Positions 25,564 through 34,760 of a stretch of 64,000 nucleotides of DNA are shown one piece after another (the first letter of the stretch is position 1; every line of letters begins with the position of its first letter). A program made the position numbers and the translations under genes. The notes below the pieces were generated by a model that was given only the letters and a program-made list of their open reading frames with translations, searched no databases and was not told the DNA's origin. Source of the stretch: Oceanispirochaeta sp. M1 (lineage in GTDB: Bacteria; Spirochaetota; Spirochaetia; DSM-2461); assembly GCF_003346715.1 (NCBI RefSeq), contig NZ_QQPQ01000027.1:1-64000 (forward strand), given 5' to 3'.

Positions 25564-26961
25564 TCAGTTATTGGGAGTCAGAGGATAAATACCCGTAAGA
25601 CATCCGTTGCAAAAATGGGTCTCTTCAGGACTCAATGCCCGGGTCAGACCTTCAAGACTTATATAACCCAGGCTGTCTGCACCTATTTCCTTGCATATTT
25701 CCTGAACATCCCTGCCGCTGGCAATAAGCTGTTCAGTATCGGGAGTATCGATCCCGAAATAACAGGAGTGTTTAATTGGCGGAGAGACTATTCCCAGATG
25801 AACTTCTGCGGCTCCGGCCTTTCGCATCAGCGCAACCAGATGACGGCTTGTAGTTCCTCTGACAATTGAATCATCAATAAGGATGACCCGCTTACCCTCA
25901 ACTACGGATTTAACAACATTGAGCTTCACAGAGACAGCCTTCTCACGCATCTCCTGGGAGGGTGCGATAAAGGTTCTTCCAATATATCTGTTTTTAATAA
26001 ACCCCATTTCAAAGGGAATACCCGAGGCTTGTGAATAACCTATGGCTGCAGACAGACCTGAATCCGGTACGGCCACGACGATATCTGCATCAACAGGATT
26101 TTCCTTGTAGTACTCCGCACCGCACCTCTTACGCGCCTGCATAACATTGATCCCGTCAATCTGACTGTCAGGCCTTGCGAAATAGATATATTCAAAGATA
26201 CAGGTAGACAGATTTGAAGAACTGTCATGGCCCAGTGAGTTCACACCGGTTTCATCAATAACAACGATTTCTCCTGGTTCAAGATCTCTTACAAATTCGG
26301 CACCCACAGTATTGAGAGCACATGATTCAGAGGATAAAATCCAGCAGTCATTCAGTTTGCCGAGGCACAGAGGTCTGATGCCGTGAGGATCCCGGACTCC
26401 GATAAGCTTATTATCAATAAAGAGAACAATAGCATAGGAGCCTTTAATGGCCTGTGCAGCGTCTCTTACCGCTTTTTCTATCCCCTTGGAGGCACCTCTG
26501 GCGACCATATTCAGTATGACTTCAGTATCACTGCTTGTCTGAAAAATAGCCCCGCCGTCTTCCATGAGTGAACGGATAATTTCTGCATTAACCAGATTGC
26601 CATTATGAGCAACCGCAAGGGATCCGAGTTTACAGTGACCTTCCAGAGGCTGAGCATTGACAATGCTGCTGTCTCCGGCCGTGGTATAACGTACATGACC
26701 GATAGCAGCATTTCCGCCGTTCAATTCCTGTACCGCATTATCCCGAAAGACTTCTGAAACAAGTCCCATCCCTTTTTTTGTAGAGAGATTTCCTTCGTGA
26801 CTGACCGTAATTCCGGCACTCTCCTGACCCCGGTGCTGCAGTCCGAGAAGACCAAGATAGGTCATTTCGGCAGCAGGGCAGTCGGATAGGGAGTAAATAC
26901 CGAAAACTCCGCACTCTTCATGCAGTTTATCGTCCAGAGGCTGAGCTTCATGGGGTATCAT
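25564..26961 (-). CDS. purF: Amidophosphoribosyltransferase PurF (Fe-S type)
   Basis: A 465-residue enzyme for the committed step of purine synthesis. The start is the ATG at 26961, directly after the purC stop (TGATATG), rather than the open frame up to 27018. This leaves a 16-residue propeptide before the nucleophilic Cys of ECGVFGIYS, as in the B. subtilis type whose propeptide is cleaved. GLLGLQHRGQESAGI, IGHVRYTTAGDSS and the PRPP motif VILIDDSIVRGTTSRHL are present. Cysteines fitting the [4Fe-4S] site include HSCYFG and the C-terminal FCNGCLTG, which suggests oxygen sensitivity. Confidence 0.95.
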   Translation of the reverse strand: MIPHEAQPLDDKLHEECGVFGIYSLSDCPAAEMTYLGLLGLQHRGQESAGITVSHEGNLSTKKGMGLVSEVFRDNAVQELNGGNAAIGHVRYTTAGDSSIVNAQPLEGHCKLGSLAVAHNGNLVNAEIIRSLMEDGGAIFQTSSDTEVILNMVARGASKGIEKAVRDAAQAIKGSYAIVLFIDNKLIGVRDPHGIRPLCLGKLNDCWILSSESCALNTVGAEFVRDLEPGEIVVIDETGVNSLGHDSSSNLSTCIFEYIYFARPDSQIDGINVMQARKRCGAEYYKENPVDADIVVAVPDSGLSAAIGYSQASGIPFEMGFIKNRYIGRTFIAPSQEMREKAVSVKLNVVKSVVEGKRVILIDDSIVRGTTSRHLVALMRKAGAAEVHLGIVSPPIKHSCYFGIDTPDTEQLIASGRDVQEICKEIGADSLGYISLEGLTRALSPEETHFCNGCLTGIYPLTPNN

Positions 26962-26962
26962 A

Positions 26963-27682
26963 TCAACCTTTTTCCACTCTGGAGAGGATCTCTTTATAAG
27001 CTTCCTGAATATTACCAAGGTCTCTTCTGAATCTGTCTTTATCCAGTTTCTGTCCGGTTTCCTTATCCCAGAAACGGCAGGTGTCCGGGCTTATTTCATC
27101 GGCCAGTAGAAGTGTACCGTCTGCCGTTTTGCCGAATTCCAGCTTGAAGTCAATCAGACGGATTCCCTGTTTGTCAAAGAATGCTGTCATGATTCTGTTT
27201 ACATCCGCTGTGATGGCATAGATCTGCTTCAGTTCTTCGTAAGTGCTGAGTCCCATGGCAACTGCATGGTGGTCATTGATCAGGGGATCCCCTAAATCAT
27301 CATTTTTATAGCAGATTTCAAATATTGTATTGGATATTTCAGTGCCCTCTTCAATACCAAGTCTCTTGGACATGCTTCCGGCGATTACATTTCGTACAAT
27401 GACTTCCAGAGGGACAATGGTGACAGCCTTACACAGCTGATCCCGGTCATCCAGTTTTTCAACAAAGTGGGTGGGTACTTTTTTTTCTTCAAGAAGTTTG
27501 AACAGAGCTGTGGTTATTGCATTATTGAATACACCCTTATCTGCAATCTGTCCTTTTTTCTCACCGTTAAAAGCTGTAGCATCATCTTTGTAGCTGACAA
27601 TTACATAGGCAGGATCGTTTGTAGCATAGACCTTCTTAGCCTTACCTTCATACATCATTTCCGTCTTCTGAATATCTTTCAC
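26963..27682 (-). CDS. purC: SAICAR synthetase PurC
   Basis: A 239-residue phosphoribosylaminoimidazole-succinocarboxamide synthase. Motifs are [34 protein letters not shown]-like [31 protein letters not shown] and the C-terminal [14 protein letters not shown]. Length is typical. The start overlaps purE by 4 bp and the stop is next to the purF start, so the three genes are tightly coupled. Confidence 0.96.
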   Translation of the reverse strand: MKDIQKTEMMYEGKAKKVYATNDPAYVIVSYKDDATAFNGEKKGQIADKGVFNNAITTALFKLLEEKKVPTHFVEKLDDRDQLCKAVTIVPLEVIVRNVIAGSMSKRLGIEEGTEISNTIFEICYKNDDLGDPLINDHHAVAMGLSTYEELKQIYAITADVNRIMTAFFDKQGIRLIDFKLEFGKTADGTLLLADEISPDTCRFWDKETGQKLDKDRFRRDLGNIQEAYKEILSRVEKG

Positions 27683-28158
27683 AATTCGACTCCCTCGCTG
27701 TTGTCAGCAATAAAATTTTCTTTCATATCTTTTCTGAACTGAATCAGTTTTTCTTTAATGTCCGGATACTTTATAGCCAGAATCTGAACTCCGAGCATGG
27801 CTGCGTTGTATGAGTTATTCACACCAACCGTTGCCACAGGAATTGATTTAGGCATCTGAACTATGGAAAACAGTGCATCCATCCCATGGAATGCGGCATC
27901 CAGAGGAACACCGATAACAGGAAGGATGGTTTTTGATGCGACAACTCCCGGGAGATGAGCCGAAAGGCCCGCCCCGGCAATGATAAACTCGCAACCCTCA
28001 TCTTCCAGTCTTCTTATGACTTCGACCAGTTTTTCCGGAACCCTGTGAGCAGAAAGAATATGAGCTTCATATTCAACTCCGAATTCCTTTAAGCAATCAG
28101 CGGCGCCTTTCATCTTCTCCTGATCTGAACGGCTGCCGAAAAAAATTGCACATTTCAT
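27679..28158 (-). CDS. purE: N5-carboxyaminoimidazole ribonucleotide mutase PurE
   Basis: A 159-residue PurE. Motifs are [28 protein letters not shown] (containing the catalytic His) and [17 protein letters not shown]. No purK is adjacent. Either purK is elsewhere, or this is a class II PurE that uses CO2 directly, as in some spirochaetes (Treponema denticola PurE is a known class II example). I cannot decide between classes from sequence alone. SD is AAGGAG, 7 nt from the ATG. Confidence 0.94.
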   Translation of the reverse strand: MKCAIFFGSRSDQEKMKGAADCLKEFGVEYEAHILSAHRVPEKLVEVIRRLEDEGCEFIIAGAGLSAHLPGVVASKTILPVIGVPLDAAFHGMDALFSIVQMPKSIPVATVGVNNSYNAAMLGVQILAIKYPDIKEKLIQFRKDMKENFIADNSEGVEL

Positions 28159-28190
28159 ATTTGACTCCTTATGTCCTACCGAGGCGATGG

Positions 28191-31100
28191 TTATTTAAAA
28201 TATTGAACTCCCGATTCAAAGAGTGACTGATACTTCTCACCGGGTATGTTTTTAAAATTATCAGAACTGAAACGTTCGCTATGTCCCATCTTTCCAAGGA
28301 TTCTGCCGCATTCAGAAATAATTCCCTCTATGGCCAGATCCGAACCATTTGGATTGAAACGGGGGTTCATTACGGCCCTTCCATCAGAATCTGTATACTG
28401 AAATGCAATCTGACCATTTTTCACCAGATCATTCAGCACAGCCTCGGGAGCCGTAAAACGTCCCTCTCCGTGAGAGACTGCAATTTCATGTAAATCTCCT
28501 GCTGCCATGGATTGAAGCCAGGGTGACCCGGTACTGCAGACCTTTGTAGTGACCATACGGGATATATGTCTGTTATTTATATTTCGAGCCAGTGTGGGTG
28601 CCTCGGCGCTTAGCTCCTGAACTCTTCCGTAGGGAAGCAGGCCGGATTTAACAAGGGCCTGAAATCCGTTACAGATCCCCAGTATCAGACCGTCCCGCTC
28701 CAGAAGCTTATGAACCGCTTCGGCAACTTCAGGGTTTCTGAGAACATTAGCTATAAACTTACCTGAGCCTTCGGGTTCATCACCTGCTGAAAAGCCTCCA
28801 GAGAGCATCAGGATCTGAGATCCATTGATTCCCTCAACCATTTTATCAAGACTTGCCAGAACATCAGAACGGTCTCTATTACAGAAAACAGTACTCAATG
28901 TATCAGCCCCAGCCTCACGGAAAGAGCGCTCCGTATCATACTCACAGTTTGTTCCCGGAAAAACAGGTATAAAAGCCTTTGGTTTTCCCCTGGACAGATC
29001 TGAAACAGTTGAAGCAGCTGGAGAATTGGAAGGGGTGAACACCTTGATCTCACAGCTTTCAGCAGCTCCATTGTCCGGATCATCGGGAAAGACGGTGTCC
29101 AGTGTACTTTTCCAGCTTTGAACCGCATCATCGATAGTAAGCTTAAAAGATATAAAATCCAGAACTGATGAATCCTTTGTCTGCCCCAGCAGTATCAGAC
29201 CGGGATATTCATTACATAGAGAGTCATCCGCAGATTCAAAGATTATCTCACCCCGTCCCTTATCAAAAAGAGGAAGATCTGAGTCAGCTAGTCTGAATCC
29301 CACAGAGTTACCGGCGGCCATTCTGAATATCTGGGCAGCAATTCCGCCCTCTTTTACAGTGGCGGCACTCAGAACCCTAGCTTCTTTTATCCAGGATTCC
29401 ATCCTGTCAAAAGAGGCCTTGAGGATCTCCCACAGGGGCAGCTGATATTCATCAACTGAAACAGGAAGCATATAAACGGTGTTTCCACTCTTTTTGAATT
29501 CAGAAGAGACCGTATTTTCAATATCAGCCGTTGTTACGGCAAAAGAGATCAGTGTAGGGGGCACATGAATATCATGAAAGGTACCGGACATACTGTCCTT
29601 TCCGCCTATAGCAGGGATATCCAGCTGCTCCTGAACCTCAAGAGCACCTAGAAGTGCTGCCAGAGGAAGTCCCCAGTTTTCAGGATCTTTTCCAAGACGT
29701 TTAAAATACTCCTGAAAACTCAGACGGGCCTTTCTCCATCGTCCTCCACTCGCCGTCAGACGTGCAAGGGATGTAACAACGGCATGAATACTTCCGTGAT
29801 ATGGACTCCAGCGGCTGACTTCCGGATCAAATCCATAGGCCATAAGACTGCAGGTTTTTGTTTTCCCCCCGGGAACAGGCAGTTTATGGATGGACGCCTC
29901 AGATTCGCTGAGCTGCAGTGCACCGCCGTAGGGCATCTGAACTGTTCCGGCTCCGATGGAGGCATCAAACATCTCCACAAGACCTTTCTGGGAACAGACA
30001 TTAAGATCTTTAAGAACTGTATGCATTTTCTCTTTTTCAGAAAGAGCAGGATCAATTTTTTCAGTTTTTGCATAAGGATTAACATCCCAGTCTATCTTCG
30101 GCAGAACTGCATCGGTGGACTGTCTGACACCGTTGGTATCAAGAAAATCACGATCCAGATCCACAACGGCTTTACCACCCCAGTTAAGGACCAGTCTGTT
30201 TTCTACAGTTACATCGGCAACATGAGTTGCATCCAGATTTTCCTCGGAAGCAAAGGCTATAAGTGCATCCATGTCTTCCGGAGCAACAACCACAGCCATT
30301 CTCTCCTGGGATTCAGATATTGCAAGTTCTGTACCACTGAGACCCTTATATTTTGTAGGTACTTTATCAAGATCTATTATCAGGCCGGGAGCAAGCTCAC
30401 CGATAGCAACAGAGACACCCCCTGCTCCGAAATCATTACATTTCTTGATCAGAGCTGTTAGTTCAGGATTTCTGAAAAGCCTCTGGATTTTACGCTCTTC
30501 CGGAGCATTACCCTTCTGAACTTCGGCACTGCAGCTTTCAAGGGATTCACTCGTATGTTCCTTGGAAGACCCCGTGGCACCTCCGCATCCGTCGCGTCCG
30601 GTTTTACCACCGATGAGCACTATTGCATCTCCGGGTTCTGGAGACTCTCTGCGAACCATCTCTTCAGGTACGGCTCCCACCACTGCACCGACTTCCATAC
30701 GCTTTGCCTTATAACCGGGATCGTAGATCTCCCTGACAAAGGTTGTAGCCAGACCAATCTGGTTACCATATGAGCTATATCCATGGGCTGCGGTTCTGGT
30801 AATATATTTCTGGGGGAGTTTCCCCGGAGTGGTATTCTCCATGGATTCAGTTGGATCGGAAGCACCTGTGATTCTCATTGCCTGATATACATAGGAACGC
30901 CCTGAAAGGGGGTCTCTGATGGCACCGCCGATACAGGTGGATGCACCCCCGAATGGTTCAATCTCTGTAGGATGATTATGAGTTTCATTTTTAAACATCA
31001 GAAGCCAGGGTTCCTCCCTGCCGTTTACATCAACCTTGATCCTGACTGAACAGGCATTGATCTCTTCTGAAACTTCCATATCATCCAGAAGTCCCTCATT

Positions 31101-31934
31101 ACGCATCCGGCGTCCCGAGATGGTTGCCAGATCCATCAATGTCTGAGGTTTCTCTTCCCGCTCACATAGCCGGCGGATGCTTTTATAATGATTCAGTGTC
31201 TGTTCAAGTTTCTCCTGGAATCTATCCCGGGGAAGAATAATATTTCTTAACTCTGTTTCGAATGTGGTATGCCGGCAATGATCCGACCAGTAAGTATCGA
31301 GTACTCGAATTTCAGTTTCTGTGGGACTCCGCTTCTCGATGTTCCCGAAATACTCCTGACAGGATTTTATATCCTCTACCGACATGGCGAGTCCCATTGA
31401 ACGTATAATGGAGGCAGGGTCATCAGAATTGAAGCTGTCCAGATAAGGTACCTTATCCGCTGCGGATCCCAGATCAAAAAGAGAATGCCCTGAAAGATTT
31501 TTCTCTCTGGCTTCTACAGGGTTGATGCAGTATGTCTTTATTCTATCCAGATCAGAGGCAGTGATATGTCCCTCAAGGAGGATCAGCTTACTGCTTCGGA
31601 CAACTCCGGACCAGTCCGGATAGATCAGGTGAATACACTGAGCCGCTGAATCTGCTCTCTGATCAAACTGTCCCGGAAGATATTCCAGGGCGAAAGATTT
31701 CTCTGCAGAAGGGATTTCAATATGAATGAGATCAGAAGGTGTTTCTGAAAATACTGTTGCAGAAATTTTTGTCAGCTGATTATCATCTACTGACGTCAAC
31801 TCATAGATATTGACTATTCTGACACGACTAACTCCCGAAATACCGAGAGTTTCCTGAAGATCCGACTTTAGACCGCGGGCTTCATTATCCTGCCCCGCTC
31901 TTTTCTCTACATAAACACGGAAAAAATCACTCAT
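28191..31934 (-). CDS. purL: Phosphoribosylformylglycinamidine synthase PurL (single-chain)
   Basis: A 1247-residue FGAM synthase of the large fused type: N-terminal PurS-like domain (1-200), two AIR-synthase-like halves, and a C-terminal class I glutaminase. The glutaminase has the nucleophile Cys in GLILGICNGFQALVKSG and the downstream VSHGEGRF. The synthetase part shows SDHCRHTTFETEL, FKNETHNHPTEIEPFGGAST and GGKTGRDGCGGATGSS. The ATG at 31934 (MSDFFRVYVEKRAG) is preferred because AGGAGG abuts the alternative ATG at 31946. Spacing to 31934 is a little long (13 nt). It is the first gene of the purine operon; the large type is usual in Proteobacteria rather than in Firmicutes. Confidence 0.94.
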   Translation of the reverse strand: MSDFFRVYVEKRAGQDNEARGLKSDLQETLGISGVSRVRIVNIYELTSVDDNQLTKISATVFSETPSDLIHIEIPSAEKSFALEYLPGQFDQRADSAAQCIHLIYPDWSGVVRSSKLILLEGHITASDLDRIKTYCINPVEAREKNLSGHSLFDLGSAADKVPYLDSFNSDDPASIIRSMGLAMSVEDIKSCQEYFGNIEKRSPTETEIRVLDTYWSDHCRHTTFETELRNIILPRDRFQEKLEQTLNHYKSIRRLCEREEKPQTLMDLATISGRRMRNEGLLDDMEVSEEINACSVRIKVDVNGREEPWLLMFKNETHNHPTEIEPFGGASTCIGGAIRDPLSGRSYVYQAMRITGASDPTESMENTTPGKLPQKYITRTAAHGYSSYGNQIGLATTFVREIYDPGYKAKRMEVGAVVGAVPEEMVRRESPEPGDAIVLIGGKTGRDGCGGATGSSKEHTSESLESCSAEVQKGNAPEERKIQRLFRNPELTALIKKCNDFGAGGVSVAIGELAPGLIIDLDKVPTKYKGLSGTELAISESQERMAVVVAPEDMDALIAFASEENLDATHVADVTVENRLVLNWGGKAVVDLDRDFLDTNGVRQSTDAVLPKIDWDVNPYAKTEKIDPALSEKEKMHTVLKDLNVCSQKGLVEMFDASIGAGTVQMPYGGALQLSESEASIHKLPVPGGKTKTCSLMAYGFDPEVSRWSPYHGSIHAVVTSLARLTASGGRWRKARLSFQEYFKRLGKDPENWGLPLAALLGALEVQEQLDIPAIGGKDSMSGTFHDIHVPPTLISFAVTTADIENTVSSEFKKSGNTVYMLPVSVDEYQLPLWEILKASFDRMESWIKEARVLSAATVKEGGIAAQIFRMAAGNSVGFRLADSDLPLFDKGRGEIIFESADDSLCNEYPGLILLGQTKDSSVLDFISFKLTIDDAVQSWKSTLDTVFPDDPDNGAAESCEIKVFTPSNSPAASTVSDLSRGKPKAFIPVFPGTNCEYDTERSFREAGADTLSTVFCNRDRSDVLASLDKMVEGINGSQILMLSGGFSAGDEPEGSGKFIANVLRNPEVAEAVHKLLERDGLILGICNGFQALVKSGLLPYGRVQELSAEAPTLARNINNRHISRMVTTKVCSTGSPWLQSMAAGDLHEIAVSHGEGRFTAPEAVLNDLVKNGQIAFQYTDSDGRAVMNPRFNPNGSDLAIEGIISECGRILGKMGHSERFSSDNFKNIPGEKYQSLFESGVQYFK

Positions 31935-31946
31935 GTTGTGATGCAT

Positions 31947-32398
31947 TCCTCCTGAATCTTTACGATTCGAATTTTATTTCTGTACTGAATAAAGCTCTTA
32001 AGGCAACACATCAACATCTCCAGCGCCATTCCGGGATAGAAAGAAATTGAGGTTTATAGGTAAACTTATAGAAGATCCTTTTCGGGGATCTGTAGAAACT
32101 CGCAGAACCATATTATCTGGAATATATAAGCTTTATCTTTTCAGGTGCTCAGCCTATCACTTTAATTTATGAGAATCAACAGGTCAGACAAGTGATTTTT
32201 AAGTAATATCAGCAGCATTTCGATTCAGACATTCTTGTATAAATATTTACCGCTCATTCACAGCTCTGCTATAAAGATACTGGCCATATAGTACAAAAAC
32301 GTAGTTTTTGCCTATATAATTGCAATTTTTCATACTAATTATGCGAAATCACTTTATAAGACGGTAAGTTTCTGGTATAAATATAATAAATCAAAAAT
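31947..32398. other. Divergent intergenic region upstream of purL and the amino acid ABC operon
   Basis: About 450 bp with no credible gene. It must hold the purL promoter (minus) and the promoter of the amino acid transporter (plus). A short hairpin (AGATCC near 32073 with GGATCT near 32086) and a larger palindrome at 32286-32317 are the only structures seen. I looked for a purine riboswitch core and did not find one. A possible plus-strand extended -10 (TGGTATAAA, 32373-32381) lies 38 bp before the transporter ATG. Confidence 0.5.
32286..32317. promoter_or_regulatory. Two-tier palindrome, possible operator
   Basis: Inner arms CAAAAAC (32294-32300) and GTTTTTG (32304-32310) are perfect, around a GTA centre. 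Outer arms ATATAG (32286-32291) and CTATAT (32312-32317) are also perfect. There is no terminator-like GC stem. The position between divergent operons suggests a protein-binding site. Confidence 0.45.
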
Positions 32399-32419
32399 AT
32401 GAGCAAATGGAGTTCAGTT

Positions 32420-33175
32420 ATGAAAAAAATCTTATTTCTCTCCCTGATCCTGATTATGAGTGCTTCCGTACTATTTATTACAGGCTGCAGTAAGAAAGAA
32501 GACAGTAGTGTTATTACAATCGCATCAGATGCCACATGGCCTCCCATGGAGTTTCTGAATGAAAATAAAGAAATCATAGGTTTTGATGTAGACCTTATCA
32601 AAGCTGCAGCAAAAGCAGGTGGTTTTGAAGTAAAAGTAGTAAACACTGCATGGGACGGAATTTTTGCAGGTCTGGCCAATGGTAACTATGATGCCGTTAT
32701 TTCTTCAGTAACCATTACAGATGATAGAAAAGCAGCTATGGACTTTTCAGTTCCCTATATCAATGCTGGTCAGGTTCTGATTGTAGCTAAAGAATCATCC
32801 GGAATGACAACTCTTGCTGATATGGCAGGAAAAAAAGTCGGTGCACAGATCGGAACAACCGGTGCTATCGCTATTTCTGATGCCGGAAATGTTGAACTGA
32901 AAACCTATGATGAGCTTGGTCTGGCCATTGAAGATCTGGCTAACGGAAACATTGAAGGTGTAGTTGCTGACAGCCCCATCGCAGCAGACTATGTTCTCGG
33001 AAATGATACGTACAAATCTGTACTTGAAATTGTTGGTGAACCCTTTACTGATGAATTCTACGGTGTAGCCGTTAAGAAAGGTAACAGTGATATTCTTGCT
33101 ATACTTAACGCAGGTCTTGAGTCTGTTATCGCATCCGGCGAAAGAGACGAGCTGATCAATAAATGGCTTCGCTAG
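32420..33175 (+). CDS. Polar/basic amino acid ABC transporter substrate-binding lipoprotein
   Basis: A 251-residue family 3 solute-binding protein. The start is the ATG at 32420, with GGAG 8 nt upstream. A lipoprotein signal ends in LFITGCSKKE with lipidated Cys23. The mature part shows the family pattern: ITIASDATWPPMEFLNENKE, IGFDVDLIKAAAKAGG, AWDGIFAGLANGNYDAVISS, MDFSVPYINAGQVLIVAKE and KKVGAQIGTTGA. Basic or polar amino acids are the likely cargo. Its end overlaps the permease gene by 13 bp, and an ATPase follows, giving a complete three-gene importer. Confidence 0.92.
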   Translation: MKKILFLSLILIMSASVLFITGCSKKEDSSVITIASDATWPPMEFLNENKEIIGFDVDLIKAAAKAGGFEVKVVNTAWDGIFAGLANGNYDAVISSVTITDDRKAAMDFSVPYINAGQVLIVAKESSGMTTLADMAGKKVGAQIGTTGAIAISDAGNVELKTYDELGLAIEDLANGNIEGVVADSPIAADYVLGNDTYKSVLEIVGEPFTDEFYGVAVKKGNSDILAILNAGLESVIASGERDELINKWLR

Positions 33176-33954
33176 ATAATAATCATCCCCGGATTGAAGT
33201 CACAGATGGAGCCCTTATTCCCGCTAAAGGAAATAAGGGGCTCTTTTCGTCCTGGCAGATTACTTTTTTCGGTGCCGTTGCGGTACTGATTCTTCTGCCG
33301 GTTCTCAAACCGGATCCATACTTAAGAATTCTGAAATTTCTTCCTGATGGTATTCTGATTACCTTTGAAGTTACTGTGATGGCAATTATCTGTGCCACTT
33401 TCATAGGCCTTCTTACAGGGTTGGGACAGATATCCAGGAATGTTGTCTATAACCGGGTGGCAACGGTATATGTAGAGCTGATCCGCGGGATACCCCTGCT
33501 GGTACAGTTATTCTACATCTACTTTGCCCTTGGTAAATTTTTGAATATTCAGGGAATGGTTGCCGCTGTTATTGCAATGGCTGTCTGTTATGGTGCCTAT
33601 ATGGGAGAGATTTTCCGTGCAGGTATTCAGTCAATTCCCAAAGGACAGATGGAAGCGGCTATTGCTCTTGGAATGTCCCGGGGACAGGCTCTGAGACTGA
33701 TTATACTTCCACAGACTATGCGGGTCATACTTCCTGCAATCGGAAATGAGTTTATCGCTCTTCTGAAAGACTCCTCCCTGGTGTCGGTTCTGGCAATATC
33801 AGACCTGCTCCGCAGAGGTAGAGAGTTTGCATCCACCAGCTTTCTGTATTTCGAAAGTTATACTATGGTAGCACTGGTATATCTTGTGTTAACCCTCTTC
33901 CTCTCGCGCATGGTTGCCATAATGGAAGAAAGGATGGCATACCGTGGAAAATAG
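33163..33954 (+). CDS. Polar amino acid ABC transporter permease
   Basis: A 263-residue HisM/GlnP-type permease with an N-terminal soluble stretch of about 30 residues and five membrane helices. The cytoplasmic EAA loop is [21 protein letters not shown], and the downstream [20 protein letters not shown] is equally typical. [20 protein letters not shown] is the other family block. It starts inside the binding-protein gene and overlaps the ATPase by 11 bp. One permease gene suggests a homodimeric channel. Confidence 0.92.
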   Translation: MASLDNNHPRIEVTDGALIPAKGNKGLFSSWQITFFGAVAVLILLPVLKPDPYLRILKFLPDGILITFEVTVMAIICATFIGLLTGLGQISRNVVYNRVATVYVELIRGIPLLVQLFYIYFALGKFLNIQGMVAAVIAMAVCYGAYMGEIFRAGIQSIPKGQMEAAIALGMSRGQALRLIILPQTMRVILPAIGNEFIALLKDSSLVSVLAISDLLRRGREFASTSFLYFESYTMVALVYLVLTLFLSRMVAIMEERMAYRGK

Positions 33955-34675
33955 AATCAGCATAAAAGACGCCGTCAAGGATTTTGGAATTGTAAAGGCT
34001 CTAAATGGAGCAAGTCTTGATATTAAAAGTGGTGAGGTTGTTCTTATTATCGGTCCTTCGGGCAGCGGTAAGAGTACACTACTCCGTTCTGTTAACAGAC
34101 TTGAAGTACTTACGGAAGGTGAAATCTTCATTGATGGTGAAAGTGTTACAGATCCCGATTCTGACATAAGGCAGATAAGAGAAGAGGTTGGAATGGTATT
34201 CCAGGATTTCAATCTCTTCCCTCACCTTTCTGTTCTGGAGAATATTTCAATTTCTCCCAGACAGGTAAAAAAAGAGACCAAAACTTCCGCCGAAGAGAAT
34301 GCAATGCGTCTCCTGAAACGGGTAGGTCTTGAAGAGAAAGCAGCTTCCTACCCCGGAGAACTTTCGGGTGGACAGAAGCAGAGGGTCGCCATAGCAAGAG
34401 CTCTGGCAATGAATCCCAAGGTTATGCTTTTTGACGAGCCCACATCAGCCCTCGATCCTGAAATGGTCAAGGAAGTTCTGGATGTAATGCTGGATCTGGC
34501 TAAAGACGGAATGACCATGATGGTTGTTTCCCATGAAATGGGATTTGCCAGAGCTGCTGCGGACAGAGTTATTTTTATGGATGAAGGACAAATTGTAGAA
34601 GAAGGAAAGCCTTCTGAAATATTTGACAATGCCAAAGAGGAACGAACCAGACAATTCCTGAAGCATATCCTATAG
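33944..34675 (+). CDS. Polar amino acid ABC transporter ATP-binding protein (GlnQ-like)
   Basis: A 243-residue ATPase starting with GTG (33944) inside the permease gene. Walker A is [18 protein letters not shown], the Q-loop is [19 protein letters not shown], the signature is [15 protein letters not shown], Walker B is [15 protein letters not shown], and the His switch is [16 protein letters not shown]. All are canonical for GlnQ/HisP. It is the last gene of the operon and is followed by a terminator. Confidence 0.94.
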   Translation: MENRISIKDAVKDFGIVKALNGASLDIKSGEVVLIIGPSGSGKSTLLRSVNRLEVLTEGEIFIDGESVTDPDSDIRQIREEVGMVFQDFNLFPHLSVLENISISPRQVKKETKTSAEENAMRLLKRVGLEEKAASYPGELSGGQKQRVAIARALAMNPKVMLFDEPTSALDPEMVKEVLDVMLDLAKDGMTMMVVSHEMGFARAAADRVIFMDEGQIVEEGKPSEIFDNAKEERTRQFLKHIL

Positions 34676-34707
34676 GATTTTTCAGACATCCCATATCTAA
34701 AACATTC

Positions 34708-34736
34708 AGGGCAGCCTTTGGGCTGTCCTTTTTTAT
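34708..34736 (+). terminator. Rho-independent terminator
   Basis: A 9-bp stem with one G-U pair (34708-34716 with 34721-34729), TTTG loop, then seven T. It ends the amino acid transporter operon and lies only 25 bp before the ABC exporter start. Confidence 0.92.
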
Positions 34737-34760
34737 TATGTGCGGGTATATTTGTTAGAT

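Noticed and set aside
29784-30461. A 225-codon open frame antisense to purL, and similar long antisense frames at 16545-17243 and 19881-20549
   Set aside because: They lie wholly inside well-conserved genes on the other strand, have low-complexity or odd composition and no ribosome binding site. They are frame shadows.
31935-31946. Upstream ATG for purL (31946)
   Set aside because: AGGAGG is only one base from it. The ATG four codons later gives the conserved N-terminus and a workable spacing.
31947-32398. Purine riboswitch upstream of purL
   Set aside because: No match to the conserved purine riboswitch core was found by eye. The hairpins there are simple inverted repeats.
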